DNA of 64,000 bases from Hypericum androsaemum. Taxonomy: Eukaryota; Streptophyta; Magnoliopsida; Malpighiales; Hypericaceae. The DNA lies in contig OZ023181.1 of assembly GCA_963995505.1 (NCBI GenBank), positions 24,300,366 to 24,364,365 of the forward strand, in the 5' to 3' direction. The notes beneath the pieces were generated by a model. It was given only the letters and a program-made list of their open reading frames with translations, did no database searches and was not told the origin of the DNA. Within the stretch, counting starts at the first letter, position 1. Each line of letters opens with the position of its first letter. The translations under genes were made by a program, and so were the position numbers. This document shows positions 1 through 11,860 of this stretch, piece by piece.

Positions 1-295
1 CGTCCATCATCTTCCCGCACTCGCTCGGATCGAAGTTAAGCGAATAGCTAAGAGGGTCGTATTGCCTCCTAGTACTTCCATTGGAAGACGACGACGAAGA
101 TGGAGCTCTCAATATTCTCCCTTGCCTCCTTATCTTCCTCACTAGCCTCGTTATGCACCCGCTACAGAAACTCGTCGCTAATGCGACGCCGCCACTCCCG
201 TTCTTCATCGCTGAGGTGGTGGTGGTACTGGCAGCGGCCGAGGAGGTGGTGGTGGTGGAGCTCTTGGACCACCGGAGCAATCCCATTTGTGCCAT
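1..295 (-). CDS. Small plant protein with YDPLSYSLNFD motif (C-terminus beyond window)
   Basis: An open minus-strand frame runs from an ATG at 295 to the window edge without a stop; an in-frame stop at 326-328 and no earlier ATG fix the start (a second ATG lies at 286). The N-terminus is Ser/Thr-rich, then a basic stretch (LVRKIRRQGR), a serine run, and QYDPLSYSLNFD near the visible end. Proteins with a basic segment followed by YDPxSYxLNFD are known as short plant-specific proteins, some of them stress-responsive or MAP-kinase substrates; which subgroup this is cannot be told here. About 98 codons are visible. A TATA-like box lies about 130 bases upstream. Function is not established from the sequence. 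Confidence 0.7.
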   Translation of the reverse strand, partial: MAQMGLLRWSKSSTTTTSSAAASTTTTSAMKNGSGGVALATSFCSGCITRLVRKIRRQGRILRAPSSSSSSNGSTRRQYDPLSYSLNFDPSECGKMMD

Positions 296-423
296 TCTTC
301 CTCCGTTCGGGTATACGATTCGAAACTACCTGATATACGAATAACTGGTGGACTTAAAGAAATGAGGGTTAAATAATGTAAGCTGTTTAGCTAGTTTATT
401 TGATGCATATGGTGGAGCTCGGG

Positions 424-432
424 ATATATATA
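424..432 (-). promoter_or_regulatory. TATA-like box upstream of the small YDPLSYSLNFD gene
   Basis: ATATATATA lies about 130 bases upstream of the ATG at 295 on the minus strand, which fits a leader of roughly 100 bases. No other core element is clear. Confidence 0.4.
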
Positions 433-577
433 CATAGAGAGAGCCTAGCTAGGGTCACTTGGTGCTTATACATAGAGTCGACGTCGTTTTTGTTTGCCTT
501 TTTTTACTATCCTCTTTCGTTTCTTATTAATTTATTTTTTGTGGTGGATGTCGGGTGGAAATTAATCAATTAATAAG

Positions 578-1715
578 GGGAAAAGTCCCATGAAGTACCC
601 TGTAGTTTCAGACTTTCAGAATTAAGGCCATGTGGTTTCAAATTGGGAATTTAGTACCCTGTGGTTTATACATTTTTTCCCGGGTAGGTCCAGGGTAGTT
701 GCCCGGGCTAGTTGGATTGCCATGTCATACACTTTGTCCATGTGTCACGCCAGTTACACCCAATCTATCCTATTGGTTGATTTTATGGAAAATATCAAAA
801 CAATCCCCATTTTATTAATATTTTTCAGAAACTTCATTATCCCTAACCAACCTCCATTCTCTCTCCTCTCCTCCACTTCTAGAAATTTGACCCAAATTGG
901 ACCGACCCAACCCTAACACATGACCCAAATCAGACCGACTCAACCCCAAAAATTTTGTCGACGAGAAGAGGGAGGTCGAGGATGCAGCAGGAGTCGACGC
1001 CGGAGCTTCCACGGGAGCCACCACCATTCTCTAGGAAATCGCTAACCATAACCACCAAAAACTGCCACCGTTGTCCCCACCCTCTCGCAAGTTACCTTTT
1101 CTCCGATGGGGATCTTCCCTGAGGGGCGTGGGTGTGCTACTGGATCCCGACGGTGACGCCGCTTTCGGCGACTAGCTGATGTTCTCCGATGCCGTTTTGA
1201 ACTCTCCAACAGGAAGCTCGTCGAAACCCTAGCCAAGGAGGTGGCTTCGCTTGCTTTCGGAGCTCCTCCTCGACGGCAATAACTTCACAGCGGTCCCCAA
1301 TGATTTCTTCGACGGCAACAACTTCACTTCTTGTCCTTTTTGGGTGATTTGATTCCAGGAGGGAGACGATAATTGCAAGTTCTAGGAATCTCTGGAGAGA
1401 GAGATAGAGTCGTATGTAGCTTGGACATGCAAATCTTGTTCGAAGAAATTTGGATTTTTGAAAAAATATAAATAAATTTGGGATCAAAGTGTAATTTACA
1501 AAGTGACACGTAATATACCATGAGGATGGATCGGGTATAGCTGGCGTGACACGAGGCACAGTCTATGACATGGCAATCCAAATAGCCCGGGCAGCTACCC
1601 TGGACCTGCCCGGGAAAAAATATGTGAACCACAGGGTACTAAATTCCCAATTTGAAACCACATGGCCTTAATTCTGAAAGTCTGAAACTACAGGGTACTT
1701 TATGAGACTTTTCCC
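578..1715. mobile_element. Non-autonomous MULE-like element with long TIRs and 9-bp TSD
   Basis: The ends are inverted copies beginning GGGAAAAGTC; similarity continues inward for about 150-230 bases (left about 578-800, right about 1500-1715). The flanks carry a perfect 9-bp duplication, ATTAATAAG, at 569-577 and 1716-1724, the signature of Mutator-like transposition. No transposase is encoded. Inside each arm is a GC-rich palindromic motif (CCCGGGTAGG on the left, CCTGCCCGGG on the right) also found in the elements at 44169 and 53203. The interior around 1040-1380 is more GC-rich and may hold a captured gene fragment: a short plus-strand reading at about 1258-1335 contains LLLDGNNFTAVPNDFF, which resembles a leucine-rich-repeat receptor ectodomain, but this is tentative. 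Confidence 0.88.
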
Positions 1716-1724
1716 ATTAATAAG

Positions 1725-4115
1725 TGGCACTTTTGAGTTTTGACATGAAAATCTATGCAAAACCATATGTGAAGTGGAATAGGCATACCATTTTTATGAA
1801 AAGAAGCATCTTTCTATTTTCACGTGATATTTGGCCGACCAATCATAATTTTTTTATATAATTATTTTAACGCAAATGTATATGACACCAAAAATAGTGA
1901 AAATACAGATCACACCATTAATATCGGGGAAAAAATCTATCACCAAAGGAGCACATAACGTTAAAGGCCTCCCTGCAACATTTCCATTTTTAATATTGTT
2001 AAAGAGCAGCAGACAATAATTGTCATGTATCAATTAATTGTCCAATTTTCTCTAAAATATATATATATACGTCAGTTTTCAGATTTTATCGCTGAAACAA
2101 TTAATGGGTCAGTGTACAATATGTTATTAACATAGCATGAAATATTTTTTTTAATTCGACATTCTCCAATATAACGTTGGAACTTGAAACTTTCTTCTTT
2201 GTTGAAAGAGAAATTGGAACTTTCTTGATTGAGTGGATATGGAGATGAGGCACATGAAAAAGAGAGTGTGTATTTTTTTACCATTAACATTGGATGCACT
2301 GCCTTCTCAAAAAAAAAGGATGCACTGAGTTATTTTTGTCAATAAATTTAATGATAATTATCTTCTTTCTTATTTTATTTGTATTTCAAATTAAAAAAGT
2401 CACTCTCTTTCCTCTTATTTTCTCTCCTCCATATTCCGAACAAAACATAAAGTCTTAGAATAACCAACAGAAGAAGTGTTAGGAATATATATATATATCA
2501 GAGAGAGTCCCTTCCTCTTTTCATGTGAGATTGGTTTAAATTTTTTTTACCTTTTTTAGTTTTTTCATAAAAAAGTGTGCCAGCTAATTTCTATCTCCTC
2601 TTTTATTTTTATTAATTTTCTAATTTTACCCTTAACTACTTTATTAATACCTAAATTGTCACAATCTGTCTTGTAGTCCCCAAATTTGGGGACTACCCTT
2701 GTCCCCATGGAATTCCCCTGCTAAAGTGCATGTACCTTGAGGCACATGTTACAGGAAATTCATAATTATGTTTTTTTTAATTTAAGGCCATAATCTTGTG
2801 TTCGATATCCCCACTCACTTGCAATACATTGTCCCGCTTGGTATTGGATTGAGTGGGGACTACATAAAAGTAGTTTCCACGGAAGAGATTCTGTTTGAGC
2901 CGTAAGATATGGTTTAAAAAAAAATCTTACAAATCTAAAGGCCAAAATTTAATGACTTATCTATAAGAGCAAATTCGGTATTTGATACAAGAGCCAAACC
3001 CTAAAAAGTATTTTATTTCTCTCTCCTCTTCTTTTCTCTGTCATCTCCTACCTACTATTCTCTCATTCTCATCTTAAAATCCAGAACAATGGATTTCTTA
3101 TAACTCCCCAAACTTTGCACACAAAAAAAAGAACAACCGCAAACAACATCATCCAAACCTTCTGTTTAAAACCTCCACCAAATTTTATTCTTTATATCTC
3201 ATTCAGTTTTACAGAAGACAGAACAGAACACTTACTTCTCCATATCGAGATCCCATTGACTACTGCCAGCAACGAGGTGGCGACCGGCTACCAGCGATGA
3301 GCCCGGTTCTGCATCGAGATCCCATTGACCACCGCGTCGCCGTCCACTTCACCCGTGGGGATCTCGCCACTCTTTAGAAAAGTTGGGCTTCGTCCCCTCA
3401 TCGCGTTGTTTTCGTTTCTGTTTCCCTTTTTTGCTTTAAAAAGTTTAGTCAAGAATCGTACTGGTCGGCACTGACCTTTCATCTTTTTTCTTATTCCCTT
3501 GATTTTCTTTTTTGACCCACTGTAGTTTTCTTTATTTTCATGGTAGTTGGGTTAGTTTTCGTCAGTTCACAATTTCATGCCTGGATTCTCCATCATTTTC
3601 CCTTGAAAAAGAAGCAGCGGTTGATGGCAACTTATTATATTTTATTGTAGAAATTATTGTTGTTCTTTTTTACTAATAAGTGAAACATCTATTAGTTCAT
3701 GCATTGGACAGTAGAAAAGGACTGGAGAAATTTTCTACATCTCTTCACTTGCAGATGGAGACCAAGGTTACGAGGAAAAAGATTGGCAACTGACCTGGGT
3801 TAATCAAAGAGATCATTCCGAGCAATCTCCTTGGTCACTGTTGCATTGCCTATCGAATTGAGTGGTAATTGACAGCATATGGGAGAGTTCATTGATTCCA
3901 CGGATTGGGAGAACAACCTATTTTTTATCATGCAGGTTTCTCTGCAGTATATGTATATAAAAGAGATTAAAAGATATTGGTATTCAATTGTCATTGCAAT
4001 GGTTTATAAGTGAAGTGATTTTGGTTTCAAATTATTTTTAGATTGGTTTCAAATTTTCATACCGAGTGAGATTATATTTGAAGTGATATTGATATCTAGT
4101 TGTTATTGTAATTGT
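1725..4115. other. Intergenic AT-rich DNA, no gene seen
   Basis: No coding region is convincing here. The stretch has poly-T and poly-A tracts, a short TA repeat near 2058-2069 and a 24-bp perfect palindrome at 2673-2696. A pyrimidine-rich part at about 3010-3480 gives short open frames without recognisable domains; the phrase GATCCCATTGAC occurs twice (3249 and 3320), suggesting an old repeat. Confidence 0.5.
2673..2696. repeat. 24-bp perfect palindrome
   Basis: The arms GTAGTCCCCAAA and TTTGGGGACTAC meet with no spacer. The neighbouring text (ACCCTTGTCCC) recurs near 5821-5831, so this may be the end or centre of an old element. No gene context explains it. Confidence 0.6.
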
Positions 4116-4117
4116 TT

Positions 4118-4895
4118 ATAATGAGAGTAGAAGGAAACCAAGATGAGAGTAGAAGGAAACCAATAGATAGATGGAGCAAACCAATATCAGAGTAGAATGA
4201 TACCAATATCAGAGTAGAAGGAAACCAATATCAGAGTAGAAGGAAACCAATATCAGAGTAGAAAGAAACTAATATTATAGAAGGAGGAAACTAATATCCG
4301 AGTACAAGTATACCAATATCAGAGTAGAAGAAAACTAATATCATAGAAGGAGGAAACCAATATCCGAGTACAAGGATACCAATATCAGAGTAAAAGGATA
4401 CTAATATCAAAGTAGAAGAAAACTAATATGAGAGTAGAAGAAAATCAATATTAGAGAAGAAGGATACCAATATCATAGAAGAAGGAAACCAATATGAGAG
4501 TAGAAGGAAACCAATATGAGAGTAGAAGGAAACCAATATCATAAAAGAAGCAAACAAATATCAGAGTAGAAGGAAACTAATATGAGAGTAGAAACAAACT
4601 AATATCATAGAAGAAGCAAACCAATATCATAGAAGAAGCAAACCAATATCAGAGTAGAATGATACCAATATCAGAGTAGAAGAAAACCAATATCATAAAA
4701 GGAGAAAACCAATATCCGAGTACAAGGATACCAATATCAGAGTAGAAGAAAATCAATATGAGAGTAGAAGGACACCAATATCATAGTAGAAGGAAACCAA
4801 TATTAGAGAAGAAGTAAACCAATGTCAGAGTAGAAGGACACCAATATCGTAGAAGAAGAAAACCAATATCCGAGTGCAAGAATACTAATATTCCC
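4118..4895. repeat. Degenerate minisatellite, about 21-23-bp unit (array 1)
   Basis: More than 30 imperfect tandem copies of a unit close to AGAGTAGAAGGAAACCAATATC run head to tail. Variants replace AGAG with CATAG or CCGAG and change AAACC to ATACC or AAACT. Interleaved variants suggest higher-order expansion. No open frame of interest. Confidence 0.9.
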
Positions 4896-5009
4896 ATAAT
4901 TAAATTTTCATAAATTGTATTGTTGGTTAATGGTATAAAGTGAACAACTGTAATTTCTCCATTCACATCACTCTCGGAAGATTACCCCGATCAAGCGAAC
5001 AACTATATT

Positions 5010-5262
5010 ATTTGTATATCGTACCAATATCATTTGTATATCATACCGGTATCATTCGTACATTGTACCCGTATCATTTATATATGGTACCAATATTATT
5101 CGTATATCGTACCAGTATCGTTCGGACATCGTATCGGTATCATTCGTACATTATACCAATAACATATGTACATCGTACCAATATTATTTGTATGTTATAC
5201 TAATATTATCTATATATCGTACCAATATTATCTATATATCGTACCAATATTATAAATGATCT
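5010..5262. repeat. Second minisatellite, about 21-24-bp unit (array 2)
   Basis: Roughly ten imperfect copies of TATCGTACCAATATCATTCG-like units. The core ACCAATAT(C/T) is shared with the preceding array, so one may have seeded the other. The array ends in two copies of ATCTATATATCGTACCAAT that are part of the duplication starting at 5206. Confidence 0.85.
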
Positions 5263-5671
5263 TCGATTAATCGGTTGTTATTTGTTTCCCCATCGAAACA
5301 TTCATCTTTATTTTCTTGAGTGCTTATGTTTACTGTCGCCATAAAAGAAAGGGAGACGAAAAGTTTTGTGTTAATGGTTGGTTGCTGCGATAATTAATCT
5401 TTATTTGGGGTAGTTATTTGCTACGATGGTTGGTTGTTATTTGTTTATTATCTATATATCGTACCAATATTATCTATATATCGTACCAATATTATAAATG
5501 ATCTTCGATTAATCGGTTGTTATTTGTTTCCCCATCGAAACATTCATCTTTATTTTCTTGAGTGCTTATGTTTACTGTCGCCATAAAAGAAAGGGAGACG
5601 AAAAGTTTTGTGTTAATGGTTGGTTGCTGCGATAATTAATCTTTATTTGGGGTAGTTATTTGCTACGATGG
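5206..5671. repeat. Recent tandem duplication, 224-bp unit at 242-bp offset
   Basis: Positions 5206-5429 recur at 5448-5671 with no difference found by eye; 18 bases separate the copies. The unit includes two array-2 repeats and about 180 bases of other sequence ending GCTACGATGG. The identity implies a very recent duplication or an assembly artefact. Confidence 0.88.
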
Positions 5672-6830
5672 GGAGACGAAAGGGTAGGCCAGCTTTATTT
5701 TTTTTAATCTTTTCTTAAAGCTATTAACCCTAATTTTTAGATTAGTTAGGTTAACAATATTTTTTTACTATTGCCCCTGATTATTTTATTACTTCTTTTG
5801 ATCCATTTGAGTGGGGATAACCCTTGTCCCTGCTCAATCTTGCCCCATACAAAGCTAGGTAATATTATATGCTTTGTCATGCTTAACAGCGACATTTTCC
5901 TCGCGACATTGAAGGTTTGTTGCTACAGATCTTGCAACTTTTTGGCGATACAATTTTTAGTGAGATTTTCGACTACAATTTTCGTACTATCGTATGCCGG
6001 AATCACCATCCATAAGGGAACTACATCAGGTACTGGTGATTTAAATATTGCAATGCATCAATAAAGAAATCAACTAAAAAGAGCCTACAACCCATCCCTT
6101 TTTATCAGAATTTTATATTTGAATATTTATCGGATGAACATATCTAAATTTGAGTATTTTAACAATATGAAGTTTGGTTCAATGCTCGTTCATAAATGAG
6201 ATTGATATTTTTTTTGCGATATAAATGAGATGGATTTAGATATTGATTATGATTGTTCCCATTTAGATATCTTTTGACTTAATTGTATTCCAAATCTTGC
6301 CAACTTGACTTAATGACGAGGAGCTAGGCGCATGTGTTAAAGCATTAGGGTTGGTAGGTGCCGCGGTTCAAGGTCCGAGGCATCCCCAAATGGTCCTAAG
6401 AAATTTTTTAATTTCAAGTTGTTTTCTGGAACCAACGGCGGTCCAAAGCATAATATATATGGTCAATCGTTTGCTCACTGCAAACATTTTAAAATGTTAC
6501 GAAGAAAACCAGTCTTCACGAGTAACATGGAAAGGACATCGTCACATGTTTTCCTTTTTTTTCTTCTTATAAATACAAATAAACTAATTAAATGGACTAC
6601 TGGCAGTATTTCTAAGAGAATAAAGCAATACGATAGGAAAAAAATTACAAGGTTTGTATAATGAGCTACTCAGTCCTTTTTTTTTTTGATAAATAAATTA
6701 TATTATATTATAAATATTAATTACATCCTATCTAGCTCAGAGTTCCATCTTTGTCCATCTGTGTAACTTATTTTTATAATTACGATCCAGACACTCAAAC
6801 GAAACTTTTTTACCTCACATGTTTGTAATA
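5672..6830. other. Intergenic DNA, no gene seen
   Basis: Several open frames of 70-97 codons occur but none shows a recognisable domain or gene-like composition. An AT-rich tract near 6680-6722 precedes the ATIC promoter region. Confidence 0.5.
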
Positions 6831-6850
6831 AGCCCATCATCAGGGCTCAG

Positions 6851-6924
6851 TTGGGCCAACGCGGGCCCGTCATGAAAGCCCATGAGCGGGATGCTGACCC
6901 AGGGAGTAATAGGGCCGGCCCATC
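6851..6924 (+). promoter_or_regulatory. Cluster of site II-like (TGGGCC/GGCCCA) motifs upstream of ATIC
   Basis: TTGGGCCAAC, GCGGGCCCGT, AAGCCCATGA and AGGGCCGGCCCATC lie 160-230 bases upstream of the ATIC ATG. Such GGCCCA elements are TCP-bound motifs common in plant housekeeping and growth genes, which suits a nucleotide-synthesis enzyme. Binding is inferred from the motif alone. Confidence 0.5.
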
Positions 6925-6998
6925 TTCATGGATGCGACATAAACCCTTTTGAAGAATTTCTGTCGGAATAGTAAAAGGGGTTTAAAGTTTCCGAGTCA

Positions 6999-7030
6999 TC
7001 TCTTCTTCTTCTTCTTCTTCTTCTTCTTCA
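6999..7030. repeat. CTT microsatellite in the ATIC 5' leader region
   Basis: About ten copies of CTT end some 50 bases before the ATG at 7082. Pyrimidine tracts of this kind are frequent in plant 5' leaders. Confidence 0.8.
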
Positions 7031-7081
7031 TAGGTTGTCTTTTGACTTTGGTCTTTTTGGTCTCTCTCCTTGGCGCGTGAG

Positions 7082-10000
7082 ATGAACAGTCTGGTCGGCG
7101 CTGCTCCTGCCACTGCTAGTAGCTGCCTCCACAAGAATCCCATCTTCCCGCAACTTCTCCGCCCCGCCGCCGCGGTCTCGCACCAGTTGCTCCCTCTTGT
7201 TTTCCTCCGCCGCGCCCGGCTTTCGGTTAAGGCCATGGCCGCCGCCCAGCCTCAGTCTCAGTCCCATTCTCCCGGTACTTAGCTTTGCATATCCCCAGCC
7301 CGAGATTGTTTGTTCCCTGTTTGGAATTGGAATTGGAATTGGAATTGGAATTCCTTTTCTTTGGGTGGTTTGTTTGGAATCAATAGAAAATTGAACTATA
7401 TTTGCATTGAAATTTGGCAACTGGAATTCTTTTCTCAAGTAGTATAATTAGTACCACCAAGCTCGCTTTGCCACCCTATGTGTTTCAACCCGCCCGGCTC
7501 GAAATTGGATTATTGCGCGACAAAAAAGGTACTATAATCCGTAGGGACTGAAAAGAGAATTAGGATTAAGTCATCATTCTTATTATACCTACAATACTTC
7601 TAATGTTACTTGTTCTCAGAACAAATCATTAACAAAGTTTCCTTTCGGAAAATAGATTACGTTGTGTTTTTGCTCTTTGTTTAGGAAGGGACAAAAGAGC
7701 GCTGATATCGCTGTCCAACAAGAAGGGCCTCCCCTCTCTTGCCTCTGCTCTTGTGGACCTTGGGTAGGTGAAGCTGAAACAAAAAAGATTTAAGCTTTAT
7801 ACTATGCTTTTGTAAATGATCGGCTTGTTTTACGCTGTCCTCCATTGTCGCTTGGTAGGTACACGATAGTTTCGACAGGAGGAACGGCGTCTGCTCTGGA
7901 GAATGCTGGAGTTTCTGTCACCAAAGTTGAAAATATCACATCTTTTCCCGAAATGGTATGCCCCATTTTGTGTGTTTTCCGCGCTTGTTTCTCGTTGCAA
8001 GTTTTTGAATTTGGACGTTGGCAATCTGAACTCACATGTCTTGTACATTTTGTGATGCGGAGGAAACCCTCGTCCTTTCCCACTCGTTTTCTTCTGCCAT
8101 ATCCTTGTTGGTGGTGTTGTGGCCATCGTCATCCTCGTTGTAGTGATTGTTCGTTTATCCACTGATTGATTGTTCAGAAGATGCAAATTGGATCGTCATC
8201 ATACAGTTCTTCACTGGCTTTCTATTTGTGTCTGATATGAAGCTCTATGCTTTCTTGCAGAGGTTTTCTTTCCAGTTTTTTAAACAATTTTCAGGGAACT
8301 ATATTGTCCTACAATTTTTCTTGGATAACAGCTGCTTATTCGACTTTTTTCGTTGTTCGTAGCTTGATGGCCGTGTGAAAACTTTGCATCCGTACATACA
8401 TGGTGGTATTCTTGCGAGAAGGGACCAAGCACATCATATGGAGGCTCTTACTGACCATGGAATTGGTAAGTTTCTGTTGAAAGGCTTGATTTTTTGTTAA
8501 CCGTTTTGCGGGTGCTTGGACTAGTGTTATTGAGTTTGCTATTGTTTAGGTACATTTGACTTGGTAGTCGTAAACTTGTACCCCTTTTATGAGAAAGTTA
8601 CTTCAAGTGAAGAAATTGATTTTGATGATGGAGTTGAGAACATTGATATCGGTGGCCCAACCATGATTCGAGCTGCAGCAAAGGTCAGCGATTTGATGTT
8701 TCGTTGTTTAATAAACTATTAAACCGGGGATTGATGGGTATTGATTTGAGTTTTTTGTGGTAATCAATGATTTGATTGATGTAATGCAAAGTCCCTAACT
8801 AGTCAGTTGTTATGTTTCCCTTCATGATTCTATGTTTTTAAAAATTGTGAGTGAAGTGTGGATTTTCTGTTGGCCAAGCTTCTGTTTTTCAATTGACTAG
8901 TCCGTACCTTTTGAACAGAACCACAAAGATGTCTTGGTGGTTGTTGACTCAGAGGATTATCCTGCCGTCGTGGAATTTCTTAAAGGAAACCAAGAAGATC
9001 AAAGTTTTCGTAGAATGCTTGCCTGGAAAGCATTTCAGCACACTGCTGCATATGATAGCGCGGTTTCAGAATGGCTATGGAAGCAAGCATCAAAAGGTTT
9101 TCACTTTTGACCCTTTATTCATCATTATGCCATAATTTTGGCAGAACATTTAGTTTTTGCGGGAAAGAACGATATTGCCTCAATTGATATTGTGAAATCA
9201 GAATTAACCAGAAAGTTTGACTCTGAAAGGTGTATGTGCGGACGCAAATGTTCGATAATGTTCTTCTCTTTGTAAGGCACTTTTTGTACCATTGTGTAAT
9301 GACACTGAAGTGGCCTTTATTTTGCTCAGGTGATGAATTTCCTCCGAATTTCACCGTCCCTCTTGCACTTGCAAGTTCTCTGCGGTATGGTGAAAATCCT
9401 CATCAAAAGGCTGCATTTTATGTGGACAAAAGTATATCCGAGTTCAATGCTGGGGGCATTGCAACAGCTATTCAACATCATGGGAAGGTATATCTTGAGG
9501 GGAATGATGCTGCTCAAATCTTGGGTGTTCGCTTATTCAAAGCGTTTTAACGAAGTTCTCGTGAACAAGTTTTTTGAGCAAGATGATCAAGGGAGTGATG
9601 ACATATTTTGTGTGTTGCAGGAAATGTCATACAACAATTATCTTGATGCTGATGCAGCTTGGAATTGTGCCTCAGAGTTTGAGAACCCGACTTGCGTTGT
9701 TGTCAAGCACACAAATCCATGCGGAGTAGCTTCTCGTGCTGATATCCTTGAAGCATATAGATTAGCCGTGAAAGGTGACCCAGTAAGTGCATTTGGAGGC
9801 ATTGTGGCCTTCAATGTCGAAGTTGACGAGGTATGTGCTGATCGTGGTCTCGAGCAAACTGGATCAAACTGCCAATTCTGTGAATGTCTGTTAAACTGTG
9901 GAATGAGGGAGTTGATTTGAGTTACATGAGAATTGGCCTGATCTAAGCATGTTCAGTTTCAATTTTGTTTGATATTTGAGCTCTTGCGGCGTTTTCTTCA

Positions 10001-10898
10001 GGCACTTGCCAAGGAAATCAGGGAATTCAGGAGCCCCACAGATGGTGAAACACGAATGTTTTATGAGATTGTGGTTGCTCCGAAGTACACCGAAAAAGGG
10101 CTGGAGATTCTAAAAGGAAAGTCCAAGAATCTAAGAATTCTTGAAGCAAAAATAAACCAGAAAGGAAAGGTTTCTCTTCGACAAGTTAGTGGTGGGTGGC
10201 TTGTCCAGAATTCAGATGATCTGACACCCCAAGATATCCAGTTCAATACCATGTCCGAAAAGAATCCTCATGGGAGCGAGCTTGATGATGTAAAGTTTGC
10301 ATGGCTTTGCGTAAAGCACGTAAAGAGCAACGCTATCGTAATTGCCAAGGTTTGTGCTTCTCGAATATTTTGAAATGAAGTGGTTGCTCAGCTTCCCCGT
10401 AACTCCTTACCGTGCCATTATGTTGTGCAGAATAACTGCATGCTAGGTATGGGAAGTGGACAGCCAAACCGTCTGGAGAGCTTAAGAATAGCGTTGAAGA
10501 AGGCAGGAGAGGAGGTCAAAGGAGCTGCCTTGGCTAGCGATGCATTTTTCCCTTTCGGTAAGTCGATCATCTAGTAGTGCCACTGCCTCGAAACCTCTAT
10601 GAGTCAAAGGCTGACTAATGCAAATGGAACGTACAAGTTTCCCCTATTCCGTTGTTCCGGTGTCTTACTAATGAAGTCAAGAAGACATATCCCGGTTGTT
10701 AAATTTGCTTAGCTAATGCATTTTACTCGAACTTTCCGACGAACAGCTTGGAGCGACGCGGTGGAAGAGGCGTGCGAGGCTGGGATAGGTTCCATTGCAG
10801 AGCCTGGTGGGAGCATCAGGGACAAAGATGCCATCGACTGTTGCAACAAGTACGGCGTTTCGCTGCTCTTTACTAACGTGAGGCACTTCAGGCATTGA
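7082..10898 (+). CDS. ATIC: Bifunctional purine biosynthesis protein (AICAR transformylase / IMP cyclohydrolase), plastid-targeted
   Basis: Catalyses the last two steps of IMP synthesis: formyl transfer from 10-formyl-THF to AICAR, then ring closure. Eleven exons join in frame: 7082-7274, 7685-7763, 7859-7955, 8363-8465, 8550-8683, 8919-9096, 9330-9487, 9621-9830, 10002-10349, 10431-10557, 10747-10898; all introns are GT-AG and the product is 592 residues, close to other plant PurH proteins. Residues 1-60 are Ala/Ser/Arg-rich and acid-poor, like a chloroplast transit peptide. The N-terminal cyclohydrolase domain has STGGTA and DGRVKTLHP (125-133); the transformylase domain has KHTNPCG (343-349), SAFGG and the terminal RHFRH. 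Start: ATG at 7082 is the first in frame after a CTT-rich leader. No lesion seen. Confidence 0.96.
7321..7353. repeat. GGAATT hexanucleotide microsatellite in ATIC intron 1
   Basis: About five uninterrupted copies of GGAATT lie in the first intron; likely length-polymorphic. Confidence 0.85.
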
Positions 10899-11194
10899 CA
10901 GATTTTGCTTCATTCATGTTGAAGGAAGTTCCTATAAAGTAAGAGACTTCAGCTTCTTCATCTTTTTTATGCATGCTGTTTGAAACTAGTTGGAGAGATT
11001 ACTCTTTCCCTTTTATCTGTTAGTACTGTAGTCTCCCGTTAACAACCATTAAACTCGCAGATGGATCGGTTAAAAGTTGTTTTAGTTTGATCAGAGTATT
11101 CGAGTTTTGAGTTTTGGGTAATAAACTCGGAAAAACTGCTTTGTTTTATTTGTAGTCGGATCCGGCTCAAACCATAGATTTATGGCATCGGGAT
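10899..11194. other. ATIC 3' flank
   Basis: The sequence after the stop contains AT-rich 3'-UTR-like DNA; no gene or clear polyadenylation signal could be fixed. Confidence 0.4.
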
Positions 11195-11860
11195 ACCCTT
11201 TTTTTTTTAAACGAAAATCAAGTCTCCCAATAAAAAAGAAACTAACGCCATTCCCATGAAAAGAAAATAACGTCATTCTGGTTGCTAACTGTTATTTTTT
11301 ATCGTCGGTCACGTGAAAGACCACAGGAGGTCGGCGTTCAAAAAAAAAATAATATAAGACTATAGGATGTTGTAATCTTGGTCAGCGTCGTCTATTTTTT
11401 ATTCATTTACTTAATAAATGACCACGAATTTTATATTTGAAAAATTGTCCCAGTCAACGGGTTTACCCTGTCATTGAAGTGGACATTTGTTAGTGGTCGT
11501 GTTTAGATTGGTTGTTACATGTGAAATTGGGTTACAATATTAGAACGGAGGTCAATTTCTCCTATCCATAAATCTATACTGTTTCAAATGTCACAGAATC
11601 TTGACCCAAGATATGTTTTTTCTGAGAAAATACAATCTCCGAAGTTGACAATATAAATAGGGACAAAAACACCAAGAACTACGAATAAGTTATGCTTTTT
11701 TTTAATATTGCGATATTTGCAACTTTGATTTTTTAATGAACCACATAAAATTGACACTGTAAAATTTATATTTGTGAAAAAACACTGTAAAGTTTTCCAA
11801 TAAGGGCAGTGCAAATTCAATTAGTTTATTCGTAGGCACGATGCAAGTACGACGTCGGGC
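11195..11860. repeat. Duplicated segment, copy A (keeps empty insertion sites)
   Basis: This non-coding segment matches, with many substitutions and indels, 12558-12951 plus 19438-19449 plus 19727-19965. Shared landmarks in order are AACTAACGCCATTCC, ACAGGAGGTCG, CTTGGTCAGCGTC, GGGTTACAATA, AGAAC, GAAGTTGACAATAT-like text and GATGCAAGTACGACGT-like text. In copy A these run on without interruption (GGGTTACAATATTAGAAC at 11530-11547), so it preserves the site before the LTR elements entered copy B. Confidence 0.8.

Noticed and set aside
6351..6661. Small frames near 6.4 kb with ATG starts
   Set aside because: No recognisable domain, overlapping in two frames, and no promoter or homologue could be supported.
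7070..7081. Upstream in-frame TTG as the ATIC start
   Set aside because: It is not an ATG; the first in-frame ATG is at 7082 and gives a normal transit peptide.
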